In this document: positions 49,606 through 58,610 of the stretch, piece by piece
How positions within the stretch are numbered: the stretch's first letter is position 1
Layout of the letters: each line of letters opens with the position of its first letter
Assembly (NCBI GenBank): GCA_963710275.1
Contig: CAVPZS010000007.1
Span: 124,001-188,000, forward strand
DNA length: 64,000 nucleotides
Reading direction: 5' to 3'
DNA from: Rhodoblastus sp963710275
GTDB taxonomy: Bacteria; Pseudomonadota; Alphaproteobacteria; Rhizobiales; Beijerinckiaceae
The notes under the pieces: generated by a model
What the model was told of the DNA's origin: nothing
Database searches by the model: none
Seen by the model: the letters and a program-made list of their open reading frames with translations, nothing else
Made by a program: the position numbers and the translations under genes

Positions 49606-49675
49606 CGTTGTCGCTCCGAAGCGCCCCGCGGCGGTCGCTTCCCTTCGCCTCGACCGCGCACAAGGACCTGTTCCC

Positions 49676-50644
49676 ATGGCCTTCTGGCTGGACATCGCCG
49701 CCTTCGCCCTGAAAGCCCTTCTCATTGTGGCCGCGCTCGGCGCCCTCGCCGCGCTGATCGCGCGCCTGGCGCGCCGGGAATCGGGGCGCGGGCGCGAAAT
49801 CGAGGTCCGCTCGCTCAACGAGCGCTACGACCGGATGCGCGACACGCTCGACGCGGAGATCATGGGCAGGAAGGCGCAGCGGTCGCTCGCCAGGACCCGC
49901 AAGCGCGAGGCCGCGGCAGCGGCGGATCCGGAGCGCAAGCGCGTCTACGTGCTGGGCTTCAAGGGCGACCCCATGGCGTCGGCCGTCAAGCGCCTGTCCC
50001 TGGAGATCGACGCCGTGCTCAGCTCCGCCCGGCCCGAGATGGACGAAGTGGTGTTGCGCCTGCAAAGCTCCGGCGGCACGGTGACCGGCTATGGCCTGGC
50101 CGCCGCCGAAATCGCGCGCCTTCGCGCCCGCAAGATCAAGGTCACGGCCTCCGTGGATCAGGTCGCGGCGAGCGGCGGATACATGATGGCCTGCGCCGCG
50201 GACAAGATTGTCGCCGCGCCCTTCGCGCTGATCGGTTCGATCGGCGTCGTGGCGCAGACGCCGAACCTCCATCGACTTCTCAAGAAGAACGACATCGACT
50301 ACGAGGAGATGACTGCGGGGGAATTCAAGCGCTCGGTCTCGGTGTTCGGGGAGATCACGCCGGCCGGCCGCGAGCATTTCCGCGGCAAGATCGAGGACAT
50401 CCATACCGCCTTCAAGAGCTTCGTCGCCGAGCGCCGCCCGGCCGCCGACCTCGCCGCGGTCGCCAACGGCGACGTGTGGCTGGCGAGTGAAGCCGTTAGC
50501 CTCGGCCTCGTCGACGCCTTGGCGACCGGCGACGATCTCCTCTTCGGCCAGAAAGACCAGGCGCGCGTCTTCGAAGTCGCATCTGCGGCGCGCAAGTCGC
50601 TGCTGCACCAGCTTCTCGGCGGTCTCGGTCTTGGTGGCGATTGA
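49676..50644 (+). CDS. sohB: SohB-like inner-membrane serine protease (peptidase S49)
   Basis: An intact 322-residue protease with an N-terminal membrane segment (IAAFALKALLIVAALGALAA). The catalytic serine lies in VAASGGYMMACAADKIVAA, and the lysine follows GSIGVVAQTPNLHRLLKK. LQSSGGTVTGYGLAAAEIAR is the other core motif. It acts on membrane or periplasmic proteins; no link to the aromatic genes is visible. Confidence 0.88.
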   Translation: MAFWLDIAAFALKALLIVAALGALAALIARLARRESGRGREIEVRSLNERYDRMRDTLDAEIMGRKAQRSLARTRKREAAAAADPERKRVYVLGFKGDPMASAVKRLSLEIDAVLSSARPEMDEVVLRLQSSGGTVTGYGLAAAEIARLRARKIKVTASVDQVAASGGYMMACAADKIVAAPFALIGSIGVVAQTPNLHRLLKKNDIDYEEMTAGEFKRSVSVFGEITPAGREHFRGKIEDIHTAFKSFVAERRPAADLAAVANGDVWLASEAVSLGLVDALATGDDLLFGQKDQARVFEVASAARKSLLHQLLGGLGLGGD

Positions 50645-50663
50645 TGGCGACGCGACTGCGGCT

Positions 50664-51365
50664 TCAGGCGTCCAGAACCTTGCGCAGCGAGGCTTCGATG
50701 CGGCCGCCGCAATAAGCGTCGCCATAGTCCTGCCTTGCCTTGGCGGCCAACCTGGCCAGCGCCGGCAGATCGGCGATCCGCCGCGTCAGGGCGGCCGTCA
50801 TGGGCGCGGCCTCGTCCAGCATCGCGGCGATCCCGGGGAAGCGGTCGCCCATCGTCGACCACAACACGGCTGTCACGACGTCGGCGACGCCAGGCTTCTC
50901 GCCGCCAAGCAGGAAGCCGGAACCCGTCGTCAGACCGTGGCGGCGACCGGTCTCCTCCCAGAACGACATCCACTTCTTCAGGCGGGGGACGAAGGCCCGC
51001 CAGCGTTTTTCAGTCCACATCTCGCGGCCGCCATCCAGCGTGATCTCGTCGAGCACGTCATTGGCGTCGTTGACGATTTTCATGGTCATGGCGCGCAGCG
51101 CTGGCGCCGCGGGCAAGAGATCCAGCGTCTCGCCCAGATAGAAGACGATAGCCGGCATTTGCGCGATGGCGAAATTCGCCTTCTTGTCGACCAGCATGGG
51201 CGGGCCCATGAACGGGACCGGCATCTGCGTCACCGGACCGCCCATCTGCGTTGCGATCGCGACGTCGCCACACTCGGTCCAGCTCTTTCCGGCGTGGGCC
51301 AGGACAGCGCGTACGAACTGGCCGCGAAACGGCACGGACCAATAATAGAAGTCGTAGTCGGACAT
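50664..51365 (-). CDS. Glutathione S-transferase-like protein
   Basis: The protein starts MSDYDFYYWSVPFRGQFVRA at ATG 51365, with GSTn-type thioredoxin fold residues, then PVPFMGPPMLVDKKANFAIA and QMPAIVFYLGETLDLLP, and an alpha-helical C-terminal domain (FLLGGEKPGVADVVTAVLWS). An upstream extension to 51494 is not family-like. It is convergent with sohB. Substrate unknown. Confidence 0.78.
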   Translation of the reverse strand: MSDYDFYYWSVPFRGQFVRAVLAHAGKSWTECGDVAIATQMGGPVTQMPVPFMGPPMLVDKKANFAIAQMPAIVFYLGETLDLLPAAPALRAMTMKIVNDANDVLDEITLDGGREMWTEKRWRAFVPRLKKWMSFWEETGRRHGLTTGSGFLLGGEKPGVADVVTAVLWSTMGDRFPGIAAMLDEAAPMTAALTRRIADLPALARLAAKARQDYGDAYCGGRIEASLRKVLDA

Positions 51366-51508
51366 CTCGGAGGCTCTCGATGGCAGGATCGGTTCCTGCC
51401 CATAACGCCGCTTGAGCCAAATGGTCTCAGACCTCGCGCGGGGCGGGCGCCGCGGTATCGCGCCGCTCCATGAAAATGAGCGGCGCGAATACATGAAGTC
51501 GGTTCGGA

Positions 51509-52036
51509 TCAGATCCGGTTCAGGCCTTCCGCATAGCTGATGGTTTCGAATGTCTCGCCATATTTGGCGGCGCCGTCGGCTATGGCGTCGATTTTCGCCG
51601 CCGTGTCGAATTTTTTCATCTTCATCTTGTCGAGATAAAGGAAATCGACCAGCTCGTTGTAAACCGACACATCGTCATAGGGCAGGACATATAGCGACGA
51701 AGCGCCAAAGCTGACCTGATAGCGGTCGCCTCGCTTTACGTCGCCGACATAGATGAAATATTTGCCTTCGGGCGTGATCGTTTCGCCGAGCGCCTCAACC
51801 AGAACGGGCAGCTCCTTGAAACTGGCCAATTGCCCCGCGAGAAAGGACAGGGCCTTGTCGCCATCCTCGGCGGTTGCGAAAACGGCGGTCAGGTTGACCT
51901 CCGGATCCCTCGCGATAGCGATTTCGCCACGAAAGCCGAAACGGCCGGCAGAATGGGTCGGTCCCTTGTGGGCCGGTTTGACGAGGCGGTCTTCGGCCTC
52001 AAGACGCTGAAAAGCGGTGGTTTCGATGGAGGTCAT
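51509..52036 (-). CDS. Protein of unknown function
   Basis: An intact 175-residue acidic, soluble protein starting at ATG 52036. I do not recognise the family. It contains GRFGFRGEIAIARDPEVNLT, YFIYVGDVKRGDRYQVSFGA and DDVSVYNELVDFLYLDKMKM. It lies downstream and in the same direction as the GST-like gene but is separated from it by 143 bases. No signal peptide or membrane helix is seen. Confidence 0.6.
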   Translation of the reverse strand: MTSIETTAFQRLEAEDRLVKPAHKGPTHSAGRFGFRGEIAIARDPEVNLTAVFATAEDGDKALSFLAGQLASFKELPVLVEALGETITPEGKYFIYVGDVKRGDRYQVSFGASSLYVLPYDDVSVYNELVDFLYLDKMKMKKFDTAAKIDAIADGAAKYGETFETISYAEGLNRI

Positions 52037-52726
52037 GGTCAACTTTCAGATTTCCGCTCGTTCCTGAGACATTCAGGACCTTAGCGGCCGGATGGCTCGC
52101 TTCTGTTGCGTTTTGCGCGCGCGCAAACGAGGCCGCGCCGGGACAATTGCGGCCAGGCGTTTCATGCGACGGAGGATTGGGCAGGTTGCGACAATGGAGG
52201 CTTCACGACGCGCGAAACCATCATGCCAAGCGTGAACGGCCAGCGCGAAACGCCGTTATGGCGTTCAATTCGCGAGCCGAGAGGTCTCCCGACCTCCCAG
52301 CAGCAATTACCATGCCCTGCTACCGCCGATTGTCGTGACCTGCAGCCAGACCGGACGCCGACCGGCGACGGGGCGGGTCACGTCGACATCGAAGAGCATC
52401 TGGCGCGAGAACGGCGCAAGCGTCTGCGGCCGCCTGCACGAATTGGGGCAAACGGAATTAAAACCTGAAAAATTCTAGGTATTTTATAGCATCAGACTGA
52501 GGAACTTGGCTGGGGCGGGAGGATGCCGACCACGCCGCGCCTTGGCGCCAACCATCTGAATTGACTCCACATCCAGCGAGCAGGGCTGGGTGGTGTATCA
52601 CTCATGTGTACCAGCTCGGCACCCCAAGGCGCAACCGTCCGGCGCCGGCAATGTTACCCGGTAAATGCACTGCCAGGGCGACGTTCATAGATTGCCGCGT
52701 CCTGAGCGGTCGCTTCATGTTGGGCG
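52037..52726. other. Gene-free stretch
   Basis: About 690 bases without a protein I can support: short frames on both strands (for example 52106-52468 on the plus strand) show no recognisable family, codon bias or ribosome site. No tRNA-like cloverleaf or strong terminator was found. It borders the SRAP gene and the mobile-element zone, so it may be degraded sequence. Confidence 0.5.
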
Positions 52727-53406
52727 TCAGCCTGCCGCCTCGCCATCCTGCCTCGCCCCCTTGGCCACGATCTTCGAGCCCGTCGTCCGCCAGCGGCCGC
52801 TGGAGCGACATCGCCTCGGCCGTCGGCGCCCGCAGCCAGACGTCGAATTCCTCGTCGGTCGTCAGGATCACCGGCATGGCTTTCGGATGGACCGGCGCGA
52901 CGATCGCGTTCGGCTCCGTGGTCAGAAAGGCGAAGACGTCGGCGGTGACTTCGCCCTCCTTTGCCTTGCGCACCGATGTCCAGTTGGTCCAGATGCCGGC
53001 GAAGGCGGCGAGCGGTCGGCTCTCGTCGAGGGCGAACCAGACCGGAACTTTCTTGCCGTCAGGGCCGGTCTCGTATTCCGAGAAGGACGTGAACGGCACG
53101 AGGCAGCGGCTCGGCGGCCCGAGCCAGCGCCGCCAATGAGGCGACGCGGTGTTGCGCACGTTGGTGACGCCGGGATCGGTCGCCTTCCCCTTCAGCGCGA
53201 ACTGCGGTGACGGCATCCCCCACGCGGGCCATCGCCAGTTCCCGCTCGCCTTCGGCGACGCGGACAATCGGCGCCGGGTAGTCCGGGAAGACGCCGGGCA
53301 TCGGCGGCAGATTGCCGGTCCGGTCGTGGGCGACGCGGAACAATGCCCGCATGGCGTCTTGGGCCTTGGTGATGCTGTAGAGGTTGCAGATGTGGACGGC
53401 CCCCAC
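52727..53406 (-). CDS. yedK: SOS response-associated peptidase (SRAP/YedK/HMCES family), two frameshifts, start codon damaged
   Basis: It cross-links to abasic sites in single-stranded DNA through the cysteine at position 2. CNLYSITKAQDAMRALFRV, VTNVRNTASPHWRRWLGPPS, the glutamate in CLVPFTSFSEYETG and the histidine in VAPVHPKAMPVILTTDEEFD are all catalytic landmarks. Normally the protein starts MCNLYS; here the codon before Cys is ATC (53389-53391), and the only upstream start in frame is GTG 53404-53406, which would add five residues in front of the cysteine. Frame changes near 53220 and 52775 restore the usual end (KIVAKGARQDGEAAG). Confidence 0.78.
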
Positions 53407-53660
53407 TTGTCAGGATGGTAGCAGATTTCTGACCTGATCGCTTGCTATCAGATGTCCGGCCTGTTCGCGCGAGGACAACTCGCTGGCCAAGATGGTGTTC
53501 GCTACGCCCGCTCCAAACACATCGGCGACATCGAAGATGCCGGTGCAACCTTCGGAATGTCGGGCGTATCGACCGATCGGTCGTTCCATCTGCTCGTTCC
53601 TGCAAGTTCGGGCGGCTTCCGTCGGGCGATCTCGTCAGCCCTTCGGCGGCCGATCTCAGT
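53407..53660. other. Interval between the SRAP gene and the IS110 transposase
   Basis: The right (3') flank of the IS110 element plus whatever remained of the SRAP promoter. Open frames on either strand here are not recognisable, and no terminal repeats could be fixed by eye. Confidence 0.4.
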
Positions 53661-54689
53661 TTAGGTCGGCGCTGGCGCCGGCGAGCGGTTGTAGACGCCT
53701 CCCGACACCATCAGCCGCCAGGCGATGCGCGCAAACCTGTTGGCGAGCGCCACCGCCACAAGCTTGGGTGGTTTTCTCTGCAACAAGGCGGCGAGCCAAG
53801 GGGAAGGCTTGCTTCGGCCTATTCGGACGTGCCGCAGCAGGGCCGTGGCGCCGACGATCAACGTTGATCGGATCAACGGATCTCCAGCTTTCGTGATGCC
53901 GCCAAGCCGCGTTCGTCCGCCTGTGGAATGGTCTTTCGGCGTGAGTCCGAGCCACGCGGCGAAATGGCGCCCTGACTTGAAGCTGTCGGCGGCCGGCGCC
54001 CGCATACTCAGCATCGTAGATCCGATAGGGCCGACACCGGGGATGGTTGCGATCCGGCGGCTGAGTTCGTCTGCCCGATGCCATTTCATCAGCTTGGCCT
54101 CGATCTCTTCGAGGCGCGCTTCGACCGCGGCGTATTCTTTGGCCTGGAAGCAAAAAAGTTCGCGAGCCAGCTCGGGCATCGTCTCGTCCTCAAGAACGCG
54201 CTTGATGAGCGCGTTGACATTCTGCCGTCCCGCAGGCCCAACGATCCCAAACTCGGCTGCGTAGCTCCGGAAGGCGTTGGAAAGCTGAGATTTCACGCCG
54301 ACCAACCGCTCCCGAACGGTCAGCAACATGCACGCCGCTTGTTGGTCTTGTGACTTCACCGGCACGAAGCGCATAGACGGGCGCGTGACCGCCTCGCATA
54401 GCGCCTCGGCGTCGGCGGCGTCGTTCTTCCCGCGCTTCACATAGGCCTTCACGTACTGTGGCGGGATCAGCTTCACCTGATGACCGAACGACTGAAGCAA
54501 GCGCCCCCAGTAGTGTGAGCTTCCGCAAGACTCGATGGCGACCAGCGCCGGCGGAAGCCTCTCGAAATATCGGATCATCTCGCTGCGCCGCATCTGGCGG
54601 CGGAGCACTACGGTTTCGTTTTCATCAACTCCGTGGAGCTGAAACACGGATTTCGCCGTGTCCATGCCAATACGCATTGGTGTGTTCAC
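53661..54689 (-). CDS. IS110-family transposase
   Basis: An intact 342-residue DEDD transposase. N-terminal RuvC-like domain: MRIGMDTAKSVFQLHGVDEN, VAIESCGSSHYWGRLLQSFG and KRGKNDAADAEALCEAVTRP give the catalytic acids; C-terminal Tnp domain: IATIPGVGPIGSTMLSMRAP and SGRHFAAWLGLTPKDHSTGG then RLGGITKAGDPLIRSTL with the conserved serine. The GTG at 54689 is chosen because AGGAGAG lies 6 bases upstream. IS110 enzymes recombine dsDNA under guidance of a bridge RNA from the element's end. Confidence 0.92.
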   Translation of the reverse strand: MNTPMRIGMDTAKSVFQLHGVDENETVVLRRQMRRSEMIRYFERLPPALVAIESCGSSHYWGRLLQSFGHQVKLIPPQYVKAYVKRGKNDAADAEALCEAVTRPSMRFVPVKSQDQQAACMLLTVRERLVGVKSQLSNAFRSYAAEFGIVGPAGRQNVNALIKRVLEDETMPELARELFCFQAKEYAAVEARLEEIEAKLMKWHRADELSRRIATIPGVGPIGSTMLSMRAPAADSFKSGRHFAAWLGLTPKDHSTGGRTRLGGITKAGDPLIRSTLIVGATALLRHVRIGRSKPSPWLAALLQRKPPKLVAVALANRFARIAWRLMVSGGVYNRSPAPAPT

Positions 54690-54930
54690 TTGGCTCTCCT
54701 CTCGTCCAGGCTCTGGCGCCAGCGCCATTAAGCCGCAGCGATTGGAGGCCGTCCACACCAACACATGCGGCGGATTATGGCCGCCCGGGCGGCGGGTGCA
54801 AATCGACGTCGACTCTAAAGGGACCACTCTCTGACAACCGGGAACGACGCCTTGGCGCCACGGGACTAAACCGCTTCGCGGTAACGGCGGCGAGATCGTG
54901 GGCTTGGAATAGCTGATGCGCGGCGCCTGA
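54690..54930 (-). ncRNA. Candidate bridge-RNA region at the IS110 left end
   Basis: About 240 bases upstream of the transposase start have no gene but contain several strong stems: a 14-base perfect palindrome (GCCGCCC, GGGCGGC at 54780-54793) and ACCGC-TTC-GCGGT (54870-54882). In the IS110 group the bridge RNA is transcribed from this 5' end. Loops pairing with target and donor were not identified by eye. Confidence 0.35.
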
Positions 54931-54931
54931 C

Positions 54932-54970
54932 CTGTCTCAAAATCATGGGGTTCAACCCCATGCGAGACAG
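54932..54970 (+). repeat. Long imperfect hairpin immediately upstream of the recombinase gene
   Basis: Outer arms CTGTCTC and GAGACAG (54932-54938 / 54964-54970) enclose CATGGGGTT and AACCCCATG with a single-base loop; the only unpaired bases are AAAAT on one side and C on the other. It abuts the AGGAG ribosome site of the recombinase gene. It may be the terminal hairpin of the IS91-type element or a recombinase crossover site. Confidence 0.7.
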
Positions 54971-54981
54971 GAGCTTTCGCG

Positions 54982-55857
54982 ATGATCGACAATCCCAACA
55001 GCCCGTTGCGCCAGCGCATGATCGAAGACATGACGGCGCGCCGCTTCACCGAGAAGGTGCAGAAGGATTACCTTCGCAACGTGCGGAACTTTGCCGTCTT
55101 TCTTGGCCGTTCGCCGGACGCCGCCACGGCTGAAGACGTTCGGCTCTATCAGCTGCACATGGCCAAGCAGCTCATCGGCGCACCGACCATCAACGCCGCC
55201 GTCGCGGCGCTGCGCTTCTTCTTCAACGTTACGATCGATCGCCCTGACCTGGCTCGTCCTCTGACGGCCTTGCATCAGCCGCGCAGGGCGCCGATCGTGC
55301 TGAGCGAGGATGAAGTGGCCCGTCTCCTCGAAGCCGCGCCCGGCCTGAAGTACAAGGCCGCGTTCGGCGTCGCCTACGGCGCGGGATTGCGCGTCTCCGA
55401 GGTCGTGGCCCTGAAGGTGTCCGACATCGACAGCACGCGGATGACCTTGCGGGTCGAACAGGGAAAGGGCCAGCGGGACCGCTACGTCATGCTCTCGCCG
55501 CAACTGCTCGAATGGCTGCGCGACTGGTGGCGGGCAGCGCGACCCCAGGCCTGGCTGTTTCCAGGGATGAACCCGGTCAACCCGATGTCAGCCCGTCAGT
55601 TGAGCCGCGTCGTGCGCGAGACTGCGCGGGAGGCCGGCATCGCCAAGCGCGTGTCGCCCCATACCCTTCGGCACAGCTTCGCCACCCATCTCCTCGAACG
55701 CAACGTCGATATCCGCGTGATCCAGGTTCTGCTCGGCCACGCCAAGCTGGAGACGACGGCGCTCTACACCCGCGTCGCCGTCAACACGCTCCGAGACGTC
55801 ACCAGCCCGCTGGAGCGTCTGTGCGTAAACCTGACAGGGCAAGCGCCGCCCGCCTGA
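54982..55857 (+). CDS. Tyrosine recombinase (phage-integrase family) of the IS91-type element
   Basis: An intact 291-residue Xer-like recombinase: N-terminal SAM-like domain (FTEKVQKDYLRNVRNFAVFL), catalytic residues Arg in AYGAGLRVSEVVALKVSDID, Lys in VEQGKGQRDRYVMLSP, H-x-x-R in SPHTLRHSFATHLLERN, His in VLLGHAKLETTALYTRV and the tyrosine in the same stretch. Its stop is 10 bases before the IS91 transposase start. Several IS91-family elements carry such a recombinase upstream of the transposase, so it is part of the element. Confidence 0.92.
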   Translation: MIDNPNSPLRQRMIEDMTARRFTEKVQKDYLRNVRNFAVFLGRSPDAATAEDVRLYQLHMAKQLIGAPTINAAVAALRFFFNVTIDRPDLARPLTALHQPRRAPIVLSEDEVARLLEAAPGLKYKAAFGVAYGAGLRVSEVVALKVSDIDSTRMTLRVEQGKGQRDRYVMLSPQLLEWLRDWWRAARPQAWLFPGMNPVNPMSARQLSRVVRETAREAGIAKRVSPHTLRHSFATHLLERNVDIRVIQVLLGHAKLETTALYTRVAVNTLRDVTSPLERLCVNLTGQAPPA

Positions 55858-55867
55858 CGGCGACGCC

Positions 55868-57114
55868 ATGGCGCGGCCTTCCCTGGAGGTCGCGGATATC
55901 CTGCGCGTTCACGGCGCCGCCTATGCGCGCGCCCACGCAGGACATCTCAGCCTCGGCCAGCTCAAGGTCATGTCGGCGATAACGGCCTGCCGCACCGCAA
56001 CGCTCGGCGGTCATGTCGCGCGCTGCGACGACTGCGGCCATGTCGAGATCGCCTACAACTCCTGCCGCAACCGCCACTGCCCCAAATGCCAGGGCGCGGC
56101 GGCGCGGCAGTGGCTCGCCGAACGACAGGCCGAGTTGCTGCCGGTCGCCTACTATCATGTCGTCTTCACGCTGCCGACGCCGATCGCGGCCATCGCGTTC
56201 CAGAACAAGGCCGCGATCTACGACCTCCTGTTCAAAGCCGCCGCCGAAACTTTGATCACCATCGCCGCCGACCCCAAGCATCTTGGCGCCCGCGCCGGCA
56301 TCACCGCCGTGCTCCACACCTGGGGTTCGGCGATGACCCACCATCCGCACATTCACATGATCGTCCCCGGCGGCGGCCTGTCGCCGGACGGCGCCCGCTG
56401 GATCGCCTGCAGGCCCGGCTTCTTCCTGCCAGTGCGCGTGCTGTCGCGCTTGTTCCGCCGGCTTTTCCTCGAAGGACTTGCCGCGCTTCACCATGCCGGC
56501 CGCCTGGCCTTTTCGGCGATCTCGCCGCGCTCGCCGGCAAGGAGGCCTTCGCGGCCGCGCTCGCCCCGGTGCGCCGATCGGAATGGATCGTCTACGCCAA
56601 GCGCCCCTTCGCCGGGCCAGAAGCCGTGCTCGCCTATCTCTCGCGCTACACCCACCGCGTGGCGATCTCCAACAGCCGCCTCCTTGGCTTCGACGGCGGG
56701 AATGTCACCTTTCGCTGGAAAGATTATCGCGCCCGGGGTAAGGCGTCAGGCAGAAGCTGGATCAAGTCGATGTCGCTGTCGGCGGACGAGTTCATCCGCC
56801 GTTTTCTCATGCACGTCCTGCCCAGCGGCTTCCATCGCATCCGCCACTACGGGCTGTTCGCCAGCCAGAGGCGCGCCGCAAATATCACGCGCCTGCGCCA
56901 ACTCATTCCCAAGACCGAGGACGCCGAAAGACCTCAGCTCGATCTCGGCGCGACAAGCCAAGCGCCGCAAACGATAACGCCAGATCCTTCCGAGGCGACG
57001 GCGCTCAAAGCCTGCCCTTGCTGCGCTGGGCGCATGCGCGTCGTCGAGACTTTTGCGCGCGGCGCGACGCCGCGCGGCTTCAAGACCGATTGCGCGGGGT
57101 TCGACACCTCATGA
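55868..57114 (+). CDS. IS91-family transposase (HUH-type), one frameshift
   Basis: N-terminal zinc-binding domain: ARCDDCGHVEIAYNSCRNRH followed by CPKCQ. The Y2-type HUH core: VVFTLPTPIAAIAFQNKAAI, HTWGSAMTHHPHIHMIVPGG (histidine pair) and, after a frame change near 56517, FAGPEAVLAYLSRYTHRVAI with the catalytic tyrosine and SNSRLLGF. The family moves by rolling-circle single-strand transfer. The last 60 residues hold a second zinc ribbon with the cysteines of CPCCAGR and C..GF. The shift makes the copy appear inactive as read. Confidence 0.9.
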
Positions 57115-57628
57115 CCAAAACCAAAGGCCGCCCGCACGCTGCCGACATTGCGTCGACGCCCAAAGGCGCCGGCCATGACGATCTCGTCGCATCAGCGCCC
57201 AAAGCGCAAGAAACCGTGCGTCTCATCAAACTCAACGTCGCAACAGCCGCCATCGGCCGCCGTCAAAACGCCCCGCGCCCATCCCTTCAAAAGCTTCTCG
57301 CCAGCCGGACAGCCCTCAGAGCCAGGACGCCCCTTCCGTAATCCCCATAGATCGCCGTCTCAACCATCGAGCTCAACGTCCCGCGGTTTCCTCCCATGGA
57401 GGCTTTCGGTCGCCGGCCCGCCGGCGACACGCAGCATCCGTGATGGGCCGGCGACCGAAACCCTTCACAGGAGCGGTTGTTCTCGACGTTCATCACGTGG
57501 TTGGGATAGAACCATGGTGCGCCAGAGTCATGAAATGGCGAGCGTCACTGCTCCCAATTCCGAAACAGGCGCCAGAGCAGTTTAGAGAATGAGATGGTGT
57601 CCTCTGACTCATGCGATAGGCTGTTGCG
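57115..57628. other. Gene-free 3' region of the IS91-type element, with nested hairpins
   Basis: No gene is supported here. At 57405-57420 and 57446-57461 lie perfect 16-base inverted arms (TTTCGGTCGCCGGCCC and its complement). Inside the left arm begins a second stem (GTCGCCGGC, 2-base loop, GCCGGCGAC at 57410-57429), so two foldings compete. This is a good candidate for the origin-type end (oriIS) of the element. Confidence 0.6.
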
Positions 57629-58233
57629 ATGGCCGCCGACGAACTCCCGCTTCTGACCTTTTCCGACGCGTCGACTTTCGAGGCGTGGCTGGCGGAACAA
57701 CCGGAAAACGCACGTGGCGCGTGGTTGAAATTCGGCAAGAAGGGGGCTCCGGAAGCGACGATATCCAAGACTGACGCCATCGATTGCGCGCTCGCGCACG
57801 GCTGGATCGACGGGCAACTCGGCCGTGTGGACGAACATTTCTTCAAGACGCGCTTCACGCCGCGCAAGCCCAGGAGCGCGTGGTCCCAAGTCAACCGCGA
57901 ACGCGTCGAACGGCTTCGCGCCGCCGGACGCATGACGCAGAAAGGCGAGGCGCAGGTGAACAAGGCCAAGGCCGATGGACGCTGGGCTGCGGCTTATGCG
58001 CCGCAGGGCCGAGCTGTTCTGGATGCAGACGTACAGGCCGCGCTGGAATGGAACCGGCGGCTCGCGAATTTTTCGAAGCGCTTGACGCGGCTAATCGGTA
58101 CTCCATAGCCTTTCGCATCCACCAAGCCAAGACACCGGAAAAGCGCGCAGCGAAGATTGCTGAACTCGTCGCGATGCTCTCCCGCGGCGAGGCCTTCCAC
58201 TCGCGCCGAACCCGTCGTAGCTGGCCGCTTTGA
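57629..58233 (+). CDS. YdeI/OmpD-associated family protein, one frameshift
   Basis: A small cytosolic protein with the family segments FEAWLAEQPENARGAWLKFG, TDAIDCALAHGWIDGQLGRV, FFKTRFTPRKPRSAWSQVNR and, after a frame change near 58050, FFEALDAANRYSIAFRIHQA followed by KTPEKRAAKIAELVAML. The family is loosely tied to bacteriocin or peptide resistance but has no proven activity. It lies just outside the IS91-type element. Confidence 0.82.
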
Positions 58234-58610
58234 TCCGAAACCGATATGCGGCGGGCAAGATTGGCGACCGGCGGCTTAGGGTCAACTTTACCCGTTCGCT
58301 GGCGAACCCCGAAGGTCTCGTTGGCGCCAGGAGCGGTCAGCTGGGCGGCCTGCTTGCGGTCTCTTACAGTTGGCGGAAGCGGGCCTTGCCCAACGTCGCC
58401 TCCACGGGCGCCTTGGAATCGGAATTGGCTTGAAAATTGACGATCGGGGATCGTAAGTCGAACGACGGCTCGTTCGATTTGAGTTTTTGATTCGAAAAAG
58501 GCCCGACGCTGTTGCGCCGGGCCCAGCCTACACTTCCGAGGGAGGAACGGAAGCATAGAACAGCGACTAAATACTACGGTTTGGGCGCGACGGATCACCC
58601 TTCCGCGGAA
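58234..58610. other. Intergenic stretch between YdeI-like and SDR genes
   Basis: No gene supported. The only clear element is the leftward terminator at 58490-58523. Short frames on both strands show no recognisable product. Confidence 0.5.
58490..58523 (-). terminator. Rho-independent terminator of the leftward catabolic operon
   Basis: Read leftward: GGCCCG and CGGGCC arms plus an inner GCG/CGC pairing around a 4-base loop, followed directly by a run of five T. It lies 88 bases after the SDR stop at 58611 and is oriented to end transcription of that operon. Confidence 0.75.

Larger units (their letters stand above)
53661..54930 (-). mobile_element. IS110-family insertion sequence (boundaries approximate)
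   Basis: The transposase gene with its upstream non-coding end. The family lacks clear terminal inverted repeats and target duplications, so limits are inferred from neighbouring genes: the SRAP gene on one side and the recombinase with its hairpin on the other. Confidence 0.6.
54932..57540 (+). mobile_element. IS91-type element with tyrosine recombinase (boundaries approximate)
   Basis: Recombinase, transposase and the 3' structured region lie in one direction, bounded by a hairpin on the left and nested stems at 57405-57461 on the right. IS91 elements have no inverted repeats, so ends are inferred. Confidence 0.6.

Noticed and set aside
52106..52468. A possible 120-residue protein
   Set aside because: No ribosome site, no family resemblance and skewed composition, so left as a gene-free stretch.
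54840..54960. tRNA or attachment site next to the integrase
   Set aside because: No cloverleaf or CCA-type 3' end could be traced; the stems fit the mobile-element ends better.
57405..57461. CRISPR-like repeats
   Set aside because: The repeats are inverted, not direct, and there are no spacers.
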